Origin: Prevotella sp.
Lineage (GTDB): Bacteria; Bacteroidota; Bacteroidia; Bacteroidales; Bacteroidaceae
NCBI GenBank assembly: GCA_017554145.1
Contig: JAFZIZ010000003.1
Span: 1 to 46,745 of the forward strand
Direction: 5' to 3'
Length of the DNA: 46,745 nt
Every line of letters starts with the position of its first letter. Within the stretch, counting starts at the first letter, position 1. A program made the translations under genes and the position numbers. The notes under the pieces were generated by a model. It worked only from the letters and a program-made list of their open reading frames with translations, did no database searches and was not told the origin of the DNA. This document shows, in pieces, positions 39,086-46,745 of the stretch.

Positions 39086-40672
39086 ATGAGTATGACAAAG
39101 AGCACTAATAGAGACAAAGGAACCTCGTTATTGTTTGAAGAGCGAGTGGGAACATGCAACATTGCCATGTGCCTCGACAAGAGAAATCCTGCACGAGCCG
39201 AAAAGGACTCCTACCCCCTCTCTGTGAGGTTCACCATTTACGACTCCAGATACTATTATCGGCTTGGCGAAAAATACACTCCTGCTGAATTGGCGAAGAT
39301 TAGCAAGTCTGTTGCCAACAGGGAAAAACATACTGGTGATGAAACGAGTTTTGAATGTAAAGTCAGATTACAGGAGGTATTTACGAGCATGGTCAGGACG
39401 GTTACAAGCGTGAACGAAACTGGCATGTTGACATTGGATCGTATCAAGACCGCCTTAACAGGGCGTTGCGAGTCAAATTCGTTTGTTTCCGTCTGGGAGA
39501 ATATCATCGATGCAAAACGTCAGGGGGATAAAGCCGGTACAGCTGAGGTTTATGAAACAGCTCTCAGGTGTTTCAAAGAGATAACCAAAGTGTCATATAG
39601 TGACGGGTTCTCTATTGATGCTGCCGTTATTCAGAAGTGGGTTGATGGTATGACAGAGAAAGGCTTCGCATCTGCCACGCAAGGTATCTATCTTAGGACT
39701 TGTCGGATGGTTATGAACCGCTGTATCGGTGACGGATATATGATGCCAAAGACTTATATGTTTGGCAAAAGCAGTAATAAAATCAGGATTCCAGCAGGAG
39801 CTTCACGAAAAGGTTGGTTTCTCAACGTCAGCCAAATGATGGAACTCTACAATCATCTCATGCTGAAGGATGTTGAGTTTCCTATTCACAATACCCGTAG
39901 TAAGGAGAATCCGAAGAACACCGTTAAATCAGAAGCATCTATCGACCTTATCTATCAGTCGCTTGCTATGTTCCTGATGCAGTATTTCTGTTGTGGGTGC
40001 AATCTTTTCGATTTGGCGTTGCTACGCTACAATCGGTTCTATTTCGATTCCAATAAGACTGCATTCCAATTCATTCGTCACAAGTCAGAAAGCGAAACTG
40101 TGGACGGGGAGGGAATGGAGGTTATCGTTCCTATTATAGAACCGATGCGGGCCATCATCAGAATGTATGCGGCAGAGCCAGTGCTTAATGGACTCGTATT
40201 TCCTTTCTTGATGGGAGATGCCTACGGTCGCGACAGCCAAGCCCAACGTGACAGGATTCATCAGGAAAACAAGAACATTAGCCATAGACTGAAGAAGTTC
40301 GCTGACAAGATAGGCTGGACAATCAACCTGACGGGAACCTACGCCAGACACTCTTTTGCCACCAACCTTCATGCAGCCAAGGTTCCAAGGGAATACATAA
40401 CGGATGCTATGGGACATAGCCTTGGCAATCGCGGTCAGATTACCATGCGTTATATATCGCCATATACTATTGAGGAACGAAAGGATTATAACAACCTGCT
40501 GCTGGGCATTACAGAGAAGCAAACGACAAAGACCGTTCCAATGACCACCTCTTCCACCAAGCAGGCACTTTTGGCGAAGATGGATGCGTTCTCTGAGGAT
40601 GACATTAAGGAGGCTTTGATGATGTTAAAGAAGAAAGAAATGGAAAGATTTGAAGCAGAACTTTATGGATAA
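39086..40672 (+). CDS. Tyrosine recombinase/integrase of the second region
   Basis: 528 aa from the ATG at 39086. Arm-binding N-terminus (NIAMCLDKRNPARAEKDSYP), SAM-like core-binding domain around residues 140-240, catalytic part with HxxR-type TYARHSFATN, MGHSLGN and a Tyr in MRYISPYT. The first catalytic Arg position reads CCGCNLFDLALLRY, with Asn where many integrases have Arg, as in the Bacteroidota integrases that lack Arg I. It is only distantly related to the integrase at 24642. Promoter consensus directly upstream. Confidence 0.93.
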   Translation: MSMTKSTNRDKGTSLLFEERVGTCNIAMCLDKRNPARAEKDSYPLSVRFTIYDSRYYYRLGEKYTPAELAKISKSVANREKHTGDETSFECKVRLQEVFTSMVRTVTSVNETGMLTLDRIKTALTGRCESNSFVSVWENIIDAKRQGDKAGTAEVYETALRCFKEITKVSYSDGFSIDAAVIQKWVDGMTEKGFASATQGIYLRTCRMVMNRCIGDGYMMPKTYMFGKSSNKIRIPAGASRKGWFLNVSQMMELYNHLMLKDVEFPIHNTRSKENPKNTVKSEASIDLIYQSLAMFLMQYFCCGCNLFDLALLRYNRFYFDSNKTAFQFIRHKSESETVDGEGMEVIVPIIEPMRAIIRMYAAEPVLNGLVFPFLMGDAYGRDSQAQRDRIHQENKNISHRLKKFADKIGWTINLTGTYARHSFATNLHAAKVPREYITDAMGHSLGNRGQITMRYISPYTIEERKDYNNLLLGITEKQTTKTVPMTTSSTKQALLAKMDAFSEDDIKEALMMLKKKEMERFEAELYG

Positions 40673-40797
40673 ATGGAGCTATGAAGTAGGCAATTTCCGG
40701 TTATATGCAAACTATGACAAACGGGTGACAAATTCAGAAAAATGCCGATTTTGAGCCAGACATCATAAGACGGGCTTATTTAGAATTAACACTTATA

Positions 40798-42018
40798 ATG
40801 ATGACAGAAAAGGATAACGTAATGACGGCCAATAGGGTGGTCAGGGAATGGAAAGCAAAGCACAAAAGCGATTATGATGATTTCAAACGGCAAGTTGCCG
40901 ACATCGGGAACGGTGATTTGTCGCTGATGGAGCGGACGATGGGACTACTCAGCGACTGTATGCCACAGGAAGCCCGTGACTTCTACGCGTACATATATAA
41001 TTATATAGAGAACCCAGACTCCGTGAAGAATGATAATCGGGCATTCTCCCGATATGACCAGTTGGCAGCTGAATGTATCTTCAATGGGACGATGATTAAG
41101 ATGGATTTCACGACGGGGCAGATTGAGAGTACAAACTCCGCCAGCTCTAATTGTACTATCATTCGGACGGATGATTTCGAAGAGAGCATCACGTCAATGC
41201 CTCAGTCCATGAAATGCATCCTTAATGACTTGATTAACCAGATGGTAGCCTCTGGAATAGATATGCACCTGCCAGAGAAGGACAGAGCAGCCCTTCAGAA
41301 CCTGGGCTTGCTTGTTTCCAAGACTGTATATGTCTATTCGTTGCTGTTCGTGCCAGAGTATCTTGAACGGCTCTACCATCGAGTGGCTGTTGATGGCGAC
41401 TCCCTCGCCTACTGCATCTACTACTTTGTCACTTTCGACCACGGACTCAGGCAGATGGCAGATATGTTCAGCCGCCAAATGGCAAACCGCCATAGCACAA
41501 GTTTCACTACCGCAATGCTCAGTATGTGCATTCGTACATTCATCGGTCATAGTCTTTCCAACAGGTCTGACACCAAGGAAGGCTGGATGCAACTTGCCAA
41601 CGAAACAAACAACGATGACTGTTGGAAGGAAATCATGCTGGCCTTGCGTGACAGTCATACTCATGGCGGTCAGCAGAAGGACAGCCGGACACTCGACGAA
41701 CTGCTGATATGTGATACGGAAGTCCTGAAGTCAAAGATCCAGGACTATCTTCGCGAGAACCCTCAAACGTCTCGCCTCGCATATCTGCTATATGCCCTGC
41801 GACAGACAGGAAAGATACAGCCCTGCAGTTATATCACCTTCCATCGGGCCTTACAGTCATTGTCACCTAAACCGCTTGGTGGCCCGGATGTACCACAGAA
41901 ATGTTTCCATGAGCTGATGGCAGACCCGAAACTGTTGGACTCGAAGGGAAAGAAATGGCAGCAAGCGAAATCAATTATCGACCATTGGCAAGCAGAATTT
42001 GACAAAAAAGACATATAA
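40798..42018 (+). CDS. Unknown 406-aa protein after the integrase
   Basis: No recognised domain, signal peptide or membrane segment. N-terminal helices (MTANRVVREWKAKHKSDYDD), a cysteine-containing middle and an Arg/Lys-rich end (KKWQQAKSIIDHWQAEF). Two adjacent ATGs could start it. It lies 125 bp after the integrase without its own clear promoter, so it may be cotranscribed. Family unknown. Confidence 0.7.
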   Translation: MMTEKDNVMTANRVVREWKAKHKSDYDDFKRQVADIGNGDLSLMERTMGLLSDCMPQEARDFYAYIYNYIENPDSVKNDNRAFSRYDQLAAECIFNGTMIKMDFTTGQIESTNSASSNCTIIRTDDFEESITSMPQSMKCILNDLINQMVASGIDMHLPEKDRAALQNLGLLVSKTVYVYSLLFVPEYLERLYHRVAVDGDSLAYCIYYFVTFDHGLRQMADMFSRQMANRHSTSFTTAMLSMCIRTFIGHSLSNRSDTKEGWMQLANETNNDDCWKEIMLALRDSHTHGGQQKDSRTLDELLICDTEVLKSKIQDYLRENPQTSRLAYLLYALRQTGKIQPCSYITFHRALQSLSPKPLGGPDVPQKCFHELMADPKLLDSKGKKWQQAKSIIDHWQAEFDKKDI

Positions 42019-42042
42019 GAACACAAAAACGCAACTTAAAAG

Positions 42043-42073
42043 TTGCACATTTCAAAAATAAACATTAAATTTG
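42043..42073 (+). promoter_or_regulatory. Promoter of the toxin-antitoxin-like pair
   Basis: TTG at 42043-42045, 20 bp, TAAATTTG at 42066-42073; the start codon at 42082 follows 8 nt later, so the mRNA has almost no leader. Confidence 0.75.
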
Positions 42074-42081
42074 CAGCGCAT

Positions 42082-42639
42082 ATGAAATTTGAACGTATCA
42101 TAGAAGGCAAAGACCATCTTTGGGCAGTAAGAGACATGAACAAGCCCAACAACGAGTTGGCAGCACTATTCCAGAAGTGGAACGATGCCGAATACTTGTG
42201 GGATTTCTTTCTTGAAAACCAGAACGACCTTCAAGAGTTCTTCCATATAGAGAGAATCAGCGAGGCCGTTGAAGACACGATTGATGATGCAGAGCAGTTG
42301 GAAAGGCTGATTCTGGAGATACCCTACACGGAAAATCTTGATGAACTCTTCATTCCGCTCAGTTCCACCGACATGACCATTCGGGAGTTGGCGAGGGAAA
42401 AGGCTCGGAACTGGAACCGCACAGGACACGCAAGCTGGCTTCGTGTCTATGCCATCCGACTTGAAAAGAATGTGTTTGTGATAACAGGTGGAGCCATCAA
42501 GCTCACAAGAACGATGCAGGAGCGTACCCATACCCAAGCGGAACTTGACAAGCTCAATCAGTGCCGACAGTTTCTTGCCAGCAATGGTGTATTCGATTCA
42601 GACAGTTTCATTTCAATGATAGAGGAGGATAATATATGA
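42082..42639 (+). CDS. Toxin-like partner of an HTH antitoxin (HigB/RelE-like arrangement)
   Basis: 185 aa from the ATG at 42082. The C-terminal half (WLRVYAIRLEKNVFVITGGA then IKLTRTMQERTHTQAELDKL) resembles the RelE/HigB-type fold ending seen beside Xre antitoxins in Bacteroidota; the N-terminal 90 residues are acidic and helical. It overlaps the HTH gene by 4 bp (ATGA), as toxin-first HigBA pairs do. I do not see the catalytic residues of a proven mRNA interferase, so the toxin role rests on context. Confidence 0.65.
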   Translation: MKFERIIEGKDHLWAVRDMNKPNNELAALFQKWNDAEYLWDFFLENQNDLQEFFHIERISEAVEDTIDDAEQLERLILEIPYTENLDELFIPLSSTDMTIRELAREKARNWNRTGHASWLRVYAIRLEKNVFVITGGAIKLTRTMQERTHTQAELDKLNQCRQFLASNGVFDSDSFISMIEEDNI

Positions 42640-42947
42640 AGTCAAAAGCAGTACAGTTTTTGGAGGCGAACCAGTCAGGTGAGCGTTCCACGTTCGTTGA
42701 CGATGCCAAGTGGAGGCAGGAGAATGCCTCATGGCTGAGAAGATCTCGTCGCGTAGCCTATGCCATCATGGACTACATGCAGGATAATGGGCTTTCCCGT
42801 AACGATGTTGCTGAGAAACTGGGGGTCAGTCCTCAGTATGTGAGCAAGATCCTTTCCGGCAAGGTAAACTTCTCGTTCAAGACAATCTCAGAGATTGAAG
42901 AGGGTCTTGGCATAGAGGTATTCCAGGCAGCAGCGATGGAGGCATAA
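42636..42947 (+). CDS. Xre-family HTH antitoxin
   Basis: 103 aa. The C-terminal two thirds is a classical Cro/C1 HTH: YAIMDYMQDNGLSRNDVAEK then LGVSPQYVSKILSGKVNFSF. The N-terminal extension (FLEANQSGERSTFVDDAKWR) may neutralise the toxin. Overlaps the toxin gene by 4 bp and is followed by a terminator hairpin. Confidence 0.85.
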   Translation: MKSKAVQFLEANQSGERSTFVDDAKWRQENASWLRRSRRVAYAIMDYMQDNGLSRNDVAEKLGVSPQYVSKILSGKVNFSFKTISEIEEGLGIEVFQAAAMEA

Positions 42948-42973
42948 GGCTCGACGGCTAACAGAGCTTAAAT

Positions 42974-43016
42974 AATGGTCGGTTGAATTAAGGAGTATTT
43001 CAACCGACCATTTGTT
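42974..43016 (+). terminator. Terminator of the toxin-antitoxin-like operon
   Basis: AATGGTCGGTTGAA (42974-42987) pairs perfectly with TTCAACCGACCATT (42999-43012), followed by TGTTT. Confidence 0.75.
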
Positions 43017-43030
43017 TGATGAACATTGTC

Positions 43031-43038
43031 TATCTTTG
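43031..43038 (+). promoter_or_regulatory. -7 box before DUF3853, in a structured leader
   Basis: TATCTTTG, 140 bp before the DUF3853 start. The long leader (43039-43177) holds several small dyads, for example GCCGT-CGCAA-ACGGC and GCCAA...TTGGC, and a second CATCTTTGC box near 43106. Confidence 0.5.
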
Positions 43039-43177
43039 CCGTCGCAAACGGCGAAGATGCTCACGCTCGGCCAATCAAACGAGTTTGTTGGCACTCGCTA
43101 AATCGCATCTTTGCACCGCGATTCGGAAAACAGCCAATCGCTAGAATCAGGATAATAACAATTAAAATATCAAAGAC

Positions 43178-43513
43178 ATGACAACAACAAATGATTCATT
43201 GAAGCTCGCAGAGCTGCTGAAGACTCCCATCTGCAAGATGGACGGCGAGGAACTTGCATTCCTCATTACAAGTATTACATCAAACCAACAAGCACAGATG
43301 CTGCTGACTCAGCCCAAACAGGAGGAACATAACGTCTATGGCATAGCAGGCATCGCCCAGATATTCGGCTGCAGCATACCAACAGCCAGCCGTATCAAGA
43401 AGAGTGGCATCATCAATGATGCTATCACTCAGGTAGGCCGAAAGATTGTAGTCAACGCTGACAAGGCTCTTGAACTGGCCAGCAAACATAAGGGTAACAT
43501 TAACGTAGCTTGA
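43178..43513 (+). CDS. DUF3853-family protein
   Basis: 111 aa. The core YGIAGIAQIFGCSIPTASRI followed by KKSGIINDAITQVGRKIVVNADKAL is the DUF3853 signature, a helix-turn-helix-like module found next to integrases of Bacteroidota mobile elements. Likely a small regulator or excision factor. Ends 38 bp before a strong hairpin. Confidence 0.88.
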   Translation: MTTTNDSLKLAELLKTPICKMDGEELAFLITSITSNQQAQMLLTQPKQEEHNVYGIAGIAQIFGCSIPTASRIKKSGIINDAITQVGRKIVVNADKALELASKHKGNINVA

Positions 43514-43550
43514 TATGATGAGAAAGGTAACTAACAATCTTCCACAAATG

Positions 43551-43591
43551 CAGTCAGCCCCATACGTCATTGTGACGAATGGGGCTGACTG
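43551..43591. terminator. Bidirectional terminator between DUF3853 and the secreted-protein operon
   Basis: CAGTCAGCCCCAT (43551-43563) pairs with ATGGGGCTGACTG (43579-43591), with an inner CGTCA/TGACG pairing. It separates convergent genes. Confidence 0.7.
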
Positions 43592-43613
43592 GTTTACGTT
43601 ATTCCGCAACTTC

Positions 43614-44093
43614 TTACCTATAGACAGGTGTGGGGAAGGTGATGGTACTGGGGATGTAGAAGTCGTCGGAGAGGGTGCGGCCGTCTATCTGTTTGGTCAG
43701 GCGGTAGTGGCCGGGGGTGAGGTGGAGCAGGCGGATATGGCCATAGACGGTGGCGGAGCCGTGGGCGGCTACGGTGCTCAGGACGGAGGCGAAGCCGAAG
43801 TTCTTGGGGAATGGAACTTGCTGCCAGTGGCCGTCAGTCTCGCGCTCGATGGCGTACTCCTGTCCGTAACTCACATCGTAGTCGTTGGGATTGATGATCC
43901 TCGCCTGCACCACGGAGTCGATTCGCGAGATGCTTTTGTCGATGATGACGAGGCGCAGGGTATCTGCACTGGTCAAGGCCTCAGTGCTGTCCGTCGGCTG
44001 TTCTGCATCTGCCACCGTCTGCCGTGCCGTTTGACGGCAAGAGGCGAATGCGAGGGTGGCAATCAGGAGGAAGAGAAGTTTTGCTTGTTTCAT
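43614..44093 (-). CDS. Small lipoprotein with Ig-like fold, unknown role
   Basis: 159 aa. Lipoprotein signal LLFLLIATLAFASCRQ (lipobox ASC). After a Thr/Ala/Asp linker, IINPNDYDVSYGQEYAIERE then WQQVPFPKNFGFASVL and LTPGHYRLTKQIDGRT resemble an immunoglobulin-like beta-sandwich found in Bacteroidota surface lipoproteins. Last gene of the minus operon, 6 bp after a 35-aa ORF. Confidence 0.78.
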   Translation of the reverse strand: MKQAKLLFLLIATLAFASCRQTARQTVADAEQPTDSTEALTSADTLRLVIIDKSISRIDSVVQARIINPNDYDVSYGQEYAIERETDGHWQQVPFPKNFGFASVLSTVAAHGSATVYGHIRLLHLTPGHYRLTKQIDGRTLSDDFYIPSTITFPTPVYR

Positions 44094-44099
44094 CTTTCT

Positions 44100-44207
44100 C
44101 TAAACTCTTTTCATTATTCTCTCCATGAAGTCTGCGGGCAATGTCGGTGTATTAGCGTATTTGCGGCGTAGTGCTTCGCGGATGTCGGTGTCTTTGAATG
44201 TAATCAT
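44100..44207 (-). CDS. 35-aa ORF in the secreted-protein operon
   Basis: ATG at 44207, TAG at 44100-44102. MITFKDTDIREALRRKYANT then PTLPADFMERIMKRV. It fits exactly between neighbouring genes (3 and 6 bp gaps), which supports real translation. It looks like the N-terminal segment of longer membrane proteins that begin with an EALRRKYA...LPADFMERI motif, so it may be a truncated relic or a small protein in its own right. Confidence 0.6.
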   Translation of the reverse strand: MITFKDTDIREALRRKYANTPTLPADFMERIMKRV

Positions 44208-44210
44208 GCT

Positions 44211-44792
44211 CTAATAAAATTTGATTCCGAGGATGTAATAATGAGGACTGTTTGGGGTGATGTCAGAGATACTACCGCAACAGCGGGTTACCTTATCCTC
44301 CGCATCATACCAGAATGAAGAATAATACACGAGTGGAATGAAGGTTTCCTTTTCTAATGGCGATGTGGGTTCGTAAGGATCTGACCTGTATGAGTAAATA
44401 TACTTATTTTCACTCTCCCAATAGATTTGCTTGAGTTTCAACAAGGAATGGTAGGAAAGCGTGTTCTCCCAACTGAAACAGTATTGGGCTATGGAATCTG
44501 TTTCTGAAGGAAGAAAGCCGATAATCAGTTTGTCGCCCCTTGCTTCAAAATAGTATGGGAATAAAAGACGTGGAGAATTATCGACTTCTTTTCCGTTCAC
44601 AAATTCCCTGCAGTATATTTCCACATTCCGGCCTTTTATCGCACTGACATCGAAACTATATGCCTGATAGCCCTTGGCATTGAGCAGCGGGATATAGTCG
44701 TTGATTGTTGTTTCGTTCTTTTTAATCTCTTGCCCCTGCCCCGACAATGCGACGAGGCTGAACAAAATGGTGATGATGGCTTGCTTGTTCAT
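44211..44792 (-). CDS. Secreted DUF5041-like protein
   Basis: 193 aa. Signal peptide (AIITILFSLVALSGQGQ). It shares with the protein at 45931-46545 the C-terminal block ETFIPLVYYSSFWYDAEDKV and the end SPHYYILGIKFY (other: SPHYYIIGVMFHK), with a conserved Cys pair (RCCG / RFCG), so the two are paralogues flanking the TlpA-like gene. Function unknown; the cysteine near the thioredoxin-like neighbour could be a redox target (inference). Confidence 0.75.
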   Translation of the reverse strand: MNKQAIITILFSLVALSGQGQEIKKNETTINDYIPLLNAKGYQAYSFDVSAIKGRNVEIYCREFVNGKEVDNSPRLLFPYYFEARGDKLIIGFLPSETDSIAQYCFSWENTLSYHSLLKLKQIYWESENKYIYSYRSDPYEPTSPLEKETFIPLVYYSSFWYDAEDKVTRCCGSISDITPNSPHYYILGIKFY

Positions 44793-44793
44793 T

Positions 44794-45924
44794 TTACTTG
44801 CTTGCTGTTTCTAATTCTATGCGTATAACGTCATTGCCAGGGAAGCCGATGCTCTTGTAGGTCTGTTCGCCCTTGGTGTTGTAGATAGCGTAGGTGGGGA
44901 TGCCACTGGACTCGAAGTGATTGAGGATGTAGTGGTTTTGTTCTTCCGTCAAGTAATAGTGGTCACCGTCGATATCCTTAATCATTTTCTGCCAAGAGGT
45001 CGGAAGCGACGAGGGCGAGGCGATGTAGATAAACTGGATGTTCTGACCTTTCATCTGCTCCTTCATGGGTGCCATTTCCTTGTGGCCAGCACGACAGGGA
45101 CCGCACCATGTTTCCCACATGTCAATGAGCACGGCCTTGCCCTTATACTTGTCAAGGATGGTCTGGAGAATATTCTCTGGGGCCACATCGTCGTATTTCT
45201 TGAAGAACACGGTCTCATTGCCGGACAATTCCTCGGCAATCTGCTGTTCCTTCTTCGGATAGACATAGGTATGAATCTCTGCCAACTGGTCTTCGAATCC
45301 TTTTGGCGCACGGGCAGCGATGGCCTTTTCCACTTCTTTCAACTGTTCCATGTACGGAAAGTCTTTTCTATTCGTTGTCCATCTGGATATGCCGTATAGT
45401 GTACTGATTGTAGCAGCATCCACAGGCAGTGAGGGCAGAATGTCCATTTGTCGCTTCATCAATATCATCACGACGGAATCGTCTTTTTCCCGAGACTCTT
45501 TAGCCAAGGCCATCTGCATTCTCTCTTTCAGCACGTCGTGGCAATACTCCGTCAGACGGTTCTGGGTCTGCTGTTCAGGTATCGGACTCTCCACCTTCCA
45601 TAAGGGGTTAAGACAGTCATTGCCTGTCACTTTCACAGTCACATCGGGACGTAGAAAGATTAGAGTGTGAGAATTGGGACAACCATCGCCAAGAAAAGAG
45701 AGAAAACTTTCGGTGAACTCTTCAACGGGCAGGGTGTAGGCGAAATGTCCGGCCTGCACGGTATCTACAACATGTGACGAGCCACCAGTACCAGCAAACA
45801 CCAGCGTACCGTCTTTCAGTGCGGGTGAATAACCAGTGACAGTTGCAGTCTTTGTCTGTGCCAGCCCCGTCATTGCGACGAGGGCAAGCATCATTGTAAT
45901 GAAAGTTTTCTTGTTCATAATCAT
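44794..45924 (-). CDS. TlpA/ResA-like thiol-disulfide oxidoreductase
   Basis: 376 aa. Signal peptide (TFITMMLALVAMTGLAQ), an N-terminal DUF4369-like beta domain (TVTGYSPALKDGTLVFAGTG), a helical middle and a C-terminal thioredoxin fold with active site WCGPC in IDMWETWCGPCRAG and the cis-Pro in ESSGIPTYAIYN. Such periplasmic proteins reduce or isomerise disulfides in exported proteins. Flanked by two DUF5041-like paralogues with cysteine pairs and tightly spaced in the operon (1-6 bp gaps). Confidence 0.92.
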   Translation of the reverse strand: MIMNKKTFITMMLALVAMTGLAQTKTATVTGYSPALKDGTLVFAGTGGSSHVVDTVQAGHFAYTLPVEEFTESFLSFLGDGCPNSHTLIFLRPDVTVKVTGNDCLNPLWKVESPIPEQQTQNRLTEYCHDVLKERMQMALAKESREKDDSVVMILMKRQMDILPSLPVDAATISTLYGISRWTTNRKDFPYMEQLKEVEKAIAARAPKGFEDQLAEIHTYVYPKKEQQIAEELSGNETVFFKKYDDVAPENILQTILDKYKGKAVLIDMWETWCGPCRAGHKEMAPMKEQMKGQNIQFIYIASPSSLPTSWQKMIKDIDGDHYYLTEEQNHYILNHFESSGIPTYAIYNTKGEQTYKSIGFPGNDVIRIELETASK

Positions 45925-45930
45925 TTCGGT

Positions 45931-46545
45931 TTATTTGTGGAACATCACTCCGATAATATAGTAATGAGGCGAGTGTTTAAAGTATTCGTTGGTATCAGTT
46001 CCCTCCGTCAGTTCCTGCTCTCCACAGAAACGGCATGTCTTATACTCGGAATCCCACCAAAAAGAACCATAAAGAGCAAGAGGAATAAAAGTGTCAAGTG
46101 ATAACGCTGATATATGGTATGGAACTTTTTCGTAGAGGAATAGGGTTTGAGGTGCATCGGGAACAGGTTTTAGAATCAGTTCCTTTGATGAGACATTTTG
46201 CTGCTCAGAGCGTATAGTGACAGTTTCAATTGAATCTGTCGTCCGAATAGGAGAAAAACCAATGGAAATATTCTTTGACATACTGAACCCATCCATTTTT
46301 ATCTCGTTAATCATCTGCTGTTGAACGTATTCCTGTATGACGATGGTGTAGCCTGAAGCGGAATTCATCAAGGAGGATATGTCGTAGGTTAATACTGCGT
46401 CATCTTGCACCTTCTTGTGTTCCTGAGCGTCTTTTGGCATCGCTTCAACACTCTTCACTTCATTCTCCTTCCTCGTCAATACAATAGTGACGAGCATTAT
46501 TGTGACGAGGGCAAGCATCAATGTGATAATACTTTTCTTCTTCAT
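45931..46545 (-). CDS. Secreted DUF5041-like protein, paralogue
   Basis: 204 aa. N-terminal membrane-anchor-like segment (SIITLMLALVTIMLVTIVLT) without a clear cleavage site. C-terminal blocks DTFIPLALYGSFWWDSEYKT and SPHYYIIGVMFHK match the protein at 44211-44792, with CRFCGEQE in the Cys position. Spaced 6 bp from both neighbours in the minus operon. Confidence 0.75.
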   Translation of the reverse strand: MKKKSIITLMLALVTIMLVTIVLTRKENEVKSVEAMPKDAQEHKKVQDDAVLTYDISSLMNSASGYTIVIQEYVQQQMINEIKMDGFSMSKNISIGFSPIRTTDSIETVTIRSEQQNVSSKELILKPVPDAPQTLFLYEKVPYHISALSLDTFIPLALYGSFWWDSEYKTCRFCGEQELTEGTDTNEYFKHSPHYYIIGVMFHK

Positions 46546-46551
46546 GATTGG

Positions 46552-46745
46552 TTATTTTACTGAAACATTTCGGATGACGAAGACATCCTCGCTATCGCCC
46601 TCCTTGAAGTCGAAGGTGGTGGGTATGGTGTCGAACGGCTCGAAGGTAAGAGTAAAGTTGCAACAGTTAATTTCGGTTCCATATTTCGCCCTGACGGTGT
46701 ATGCTTTGGTTTGAGGCGTGTTGTTTTCGTCGAGCGTGATACCGT
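46552..46745 (-). CDS. C-terminal fragment of a protein cut by the window edge
   Basis: Open frame from the right edge to TAA at 46552-46554, 63 full codons. The tail reads AKYGTEINCCNFTLTFEPFD then TIPTTFDFKEGDSEDVFVIR. It contains a CC pair and resembles the end of DUF4738-type secreted proteins, but too little is present to be sure. First visible gene of the minus operon. Confidence 0.6.
   Translation of the reverse strand, partial: GITLDENNTPQTKAYTVRAKYGTEINCCNFTLTFEPFDTIPTTFDFKEGDSEDVFVIRNVSVK

Larger units (their letters stand above)
38734..43591. mobile_element. Second integrase region, boundaries uncertain
   Basis: Begins at the tRNA-Asn 3' half and carries a second tyrosine recombinase, an unknown protein, a toxin-antitoxin-like pair and DUF3853, a gene common next to integrases. 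No matching right-hand att copy is found in the window, so its end is a guess placed at the last hairpin before the secreted-protein operon. It may be a relic or a tandem element. Confidence 0.45.

Overview
The window looks like a Bacteroidota chromosome segment, most likely Prevotella/Segatella or a close relative. The evidence is a SusD-like lipoprotein tail, GH28 and GH92 enzymes, a GLPGLI protein, a MobV mobilisation module, DUF3853, TlpA/DUF5041-like secreted proteins, and repeated Bacteroidota-type promoters (TTG, 20 bp, TAnnTTTG). The genus is inferred from style, not from a marker gene.

Layout. (1) 1-12182 is a glycan-use region: SusD tail, GH28, queC on the opposite strand, a GH92 mannosidase, a TPR sensor histidine kinase, a histidine phosphatase fused to GH92, and a secreted C1B peptidase. 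(2) 12332-18983 is an AT-richer defence-like island: two P-loop ATPases, then a large TOTE-type primase/helicase/PLD-like protein, facing an HTH plus coiled-coil gene pair. (3) 19433-24159 is the most unusual part. A strong promoter leads into a 57-codon leader ORF, a competing antiterminator and an intrinsic terminator, then an operon of an Rnl2-family RNA ligase, two calcineurin-like phosphoesterases, an unknown protein and a WYL-type HTH protein. Facing it is a tightly packed array of eight atypical tRNA genes (Ser-GCT, Ser-TGA, Phe, Tyr, Trp, Met-CAT, His with a 34-nt T-loop insertion, Cys). The leader ORF has at least one codon for each amino acid carried by the array. (4) 24436-38756 is an integrative mobilizable element bounded by 23-bp direct repeats that match a tRNA-Asn 3' end. 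It holds a tyrosine recombinase, an AbiE toxin-antitoxin pair plus a third gene sharing its operator-like repeat, replication genes, a hairpin-rich oriT-like region, a MobV relaxase, and a cargo of outer-membrane receptor, GLPGLI protein and TPR/HTH regulator. (5) 38734-43591 is a second integrase region with a toxin-antitoxin-like pair and DUF3853, starting at a 44-nt tRNA-Asn 3' half. (6) 43614-46745 is a minus-strand operon of small secreted proteins around a thioredoxin-like TlpA protein, cut by the window end.

Working hypothesis (inference): the 19.4-24.2 kb region is an RNA-damage-responsive system. Loss of particular charged tRNAs would stall the ribosome in the leader ORF, favour the antiterminator and switch on the RNA ligase/phosphoesterase operon, while the array supplies replacement or decoy tRNAs. 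The leader structure is directly visible; the link to tRNA damage is not proven.
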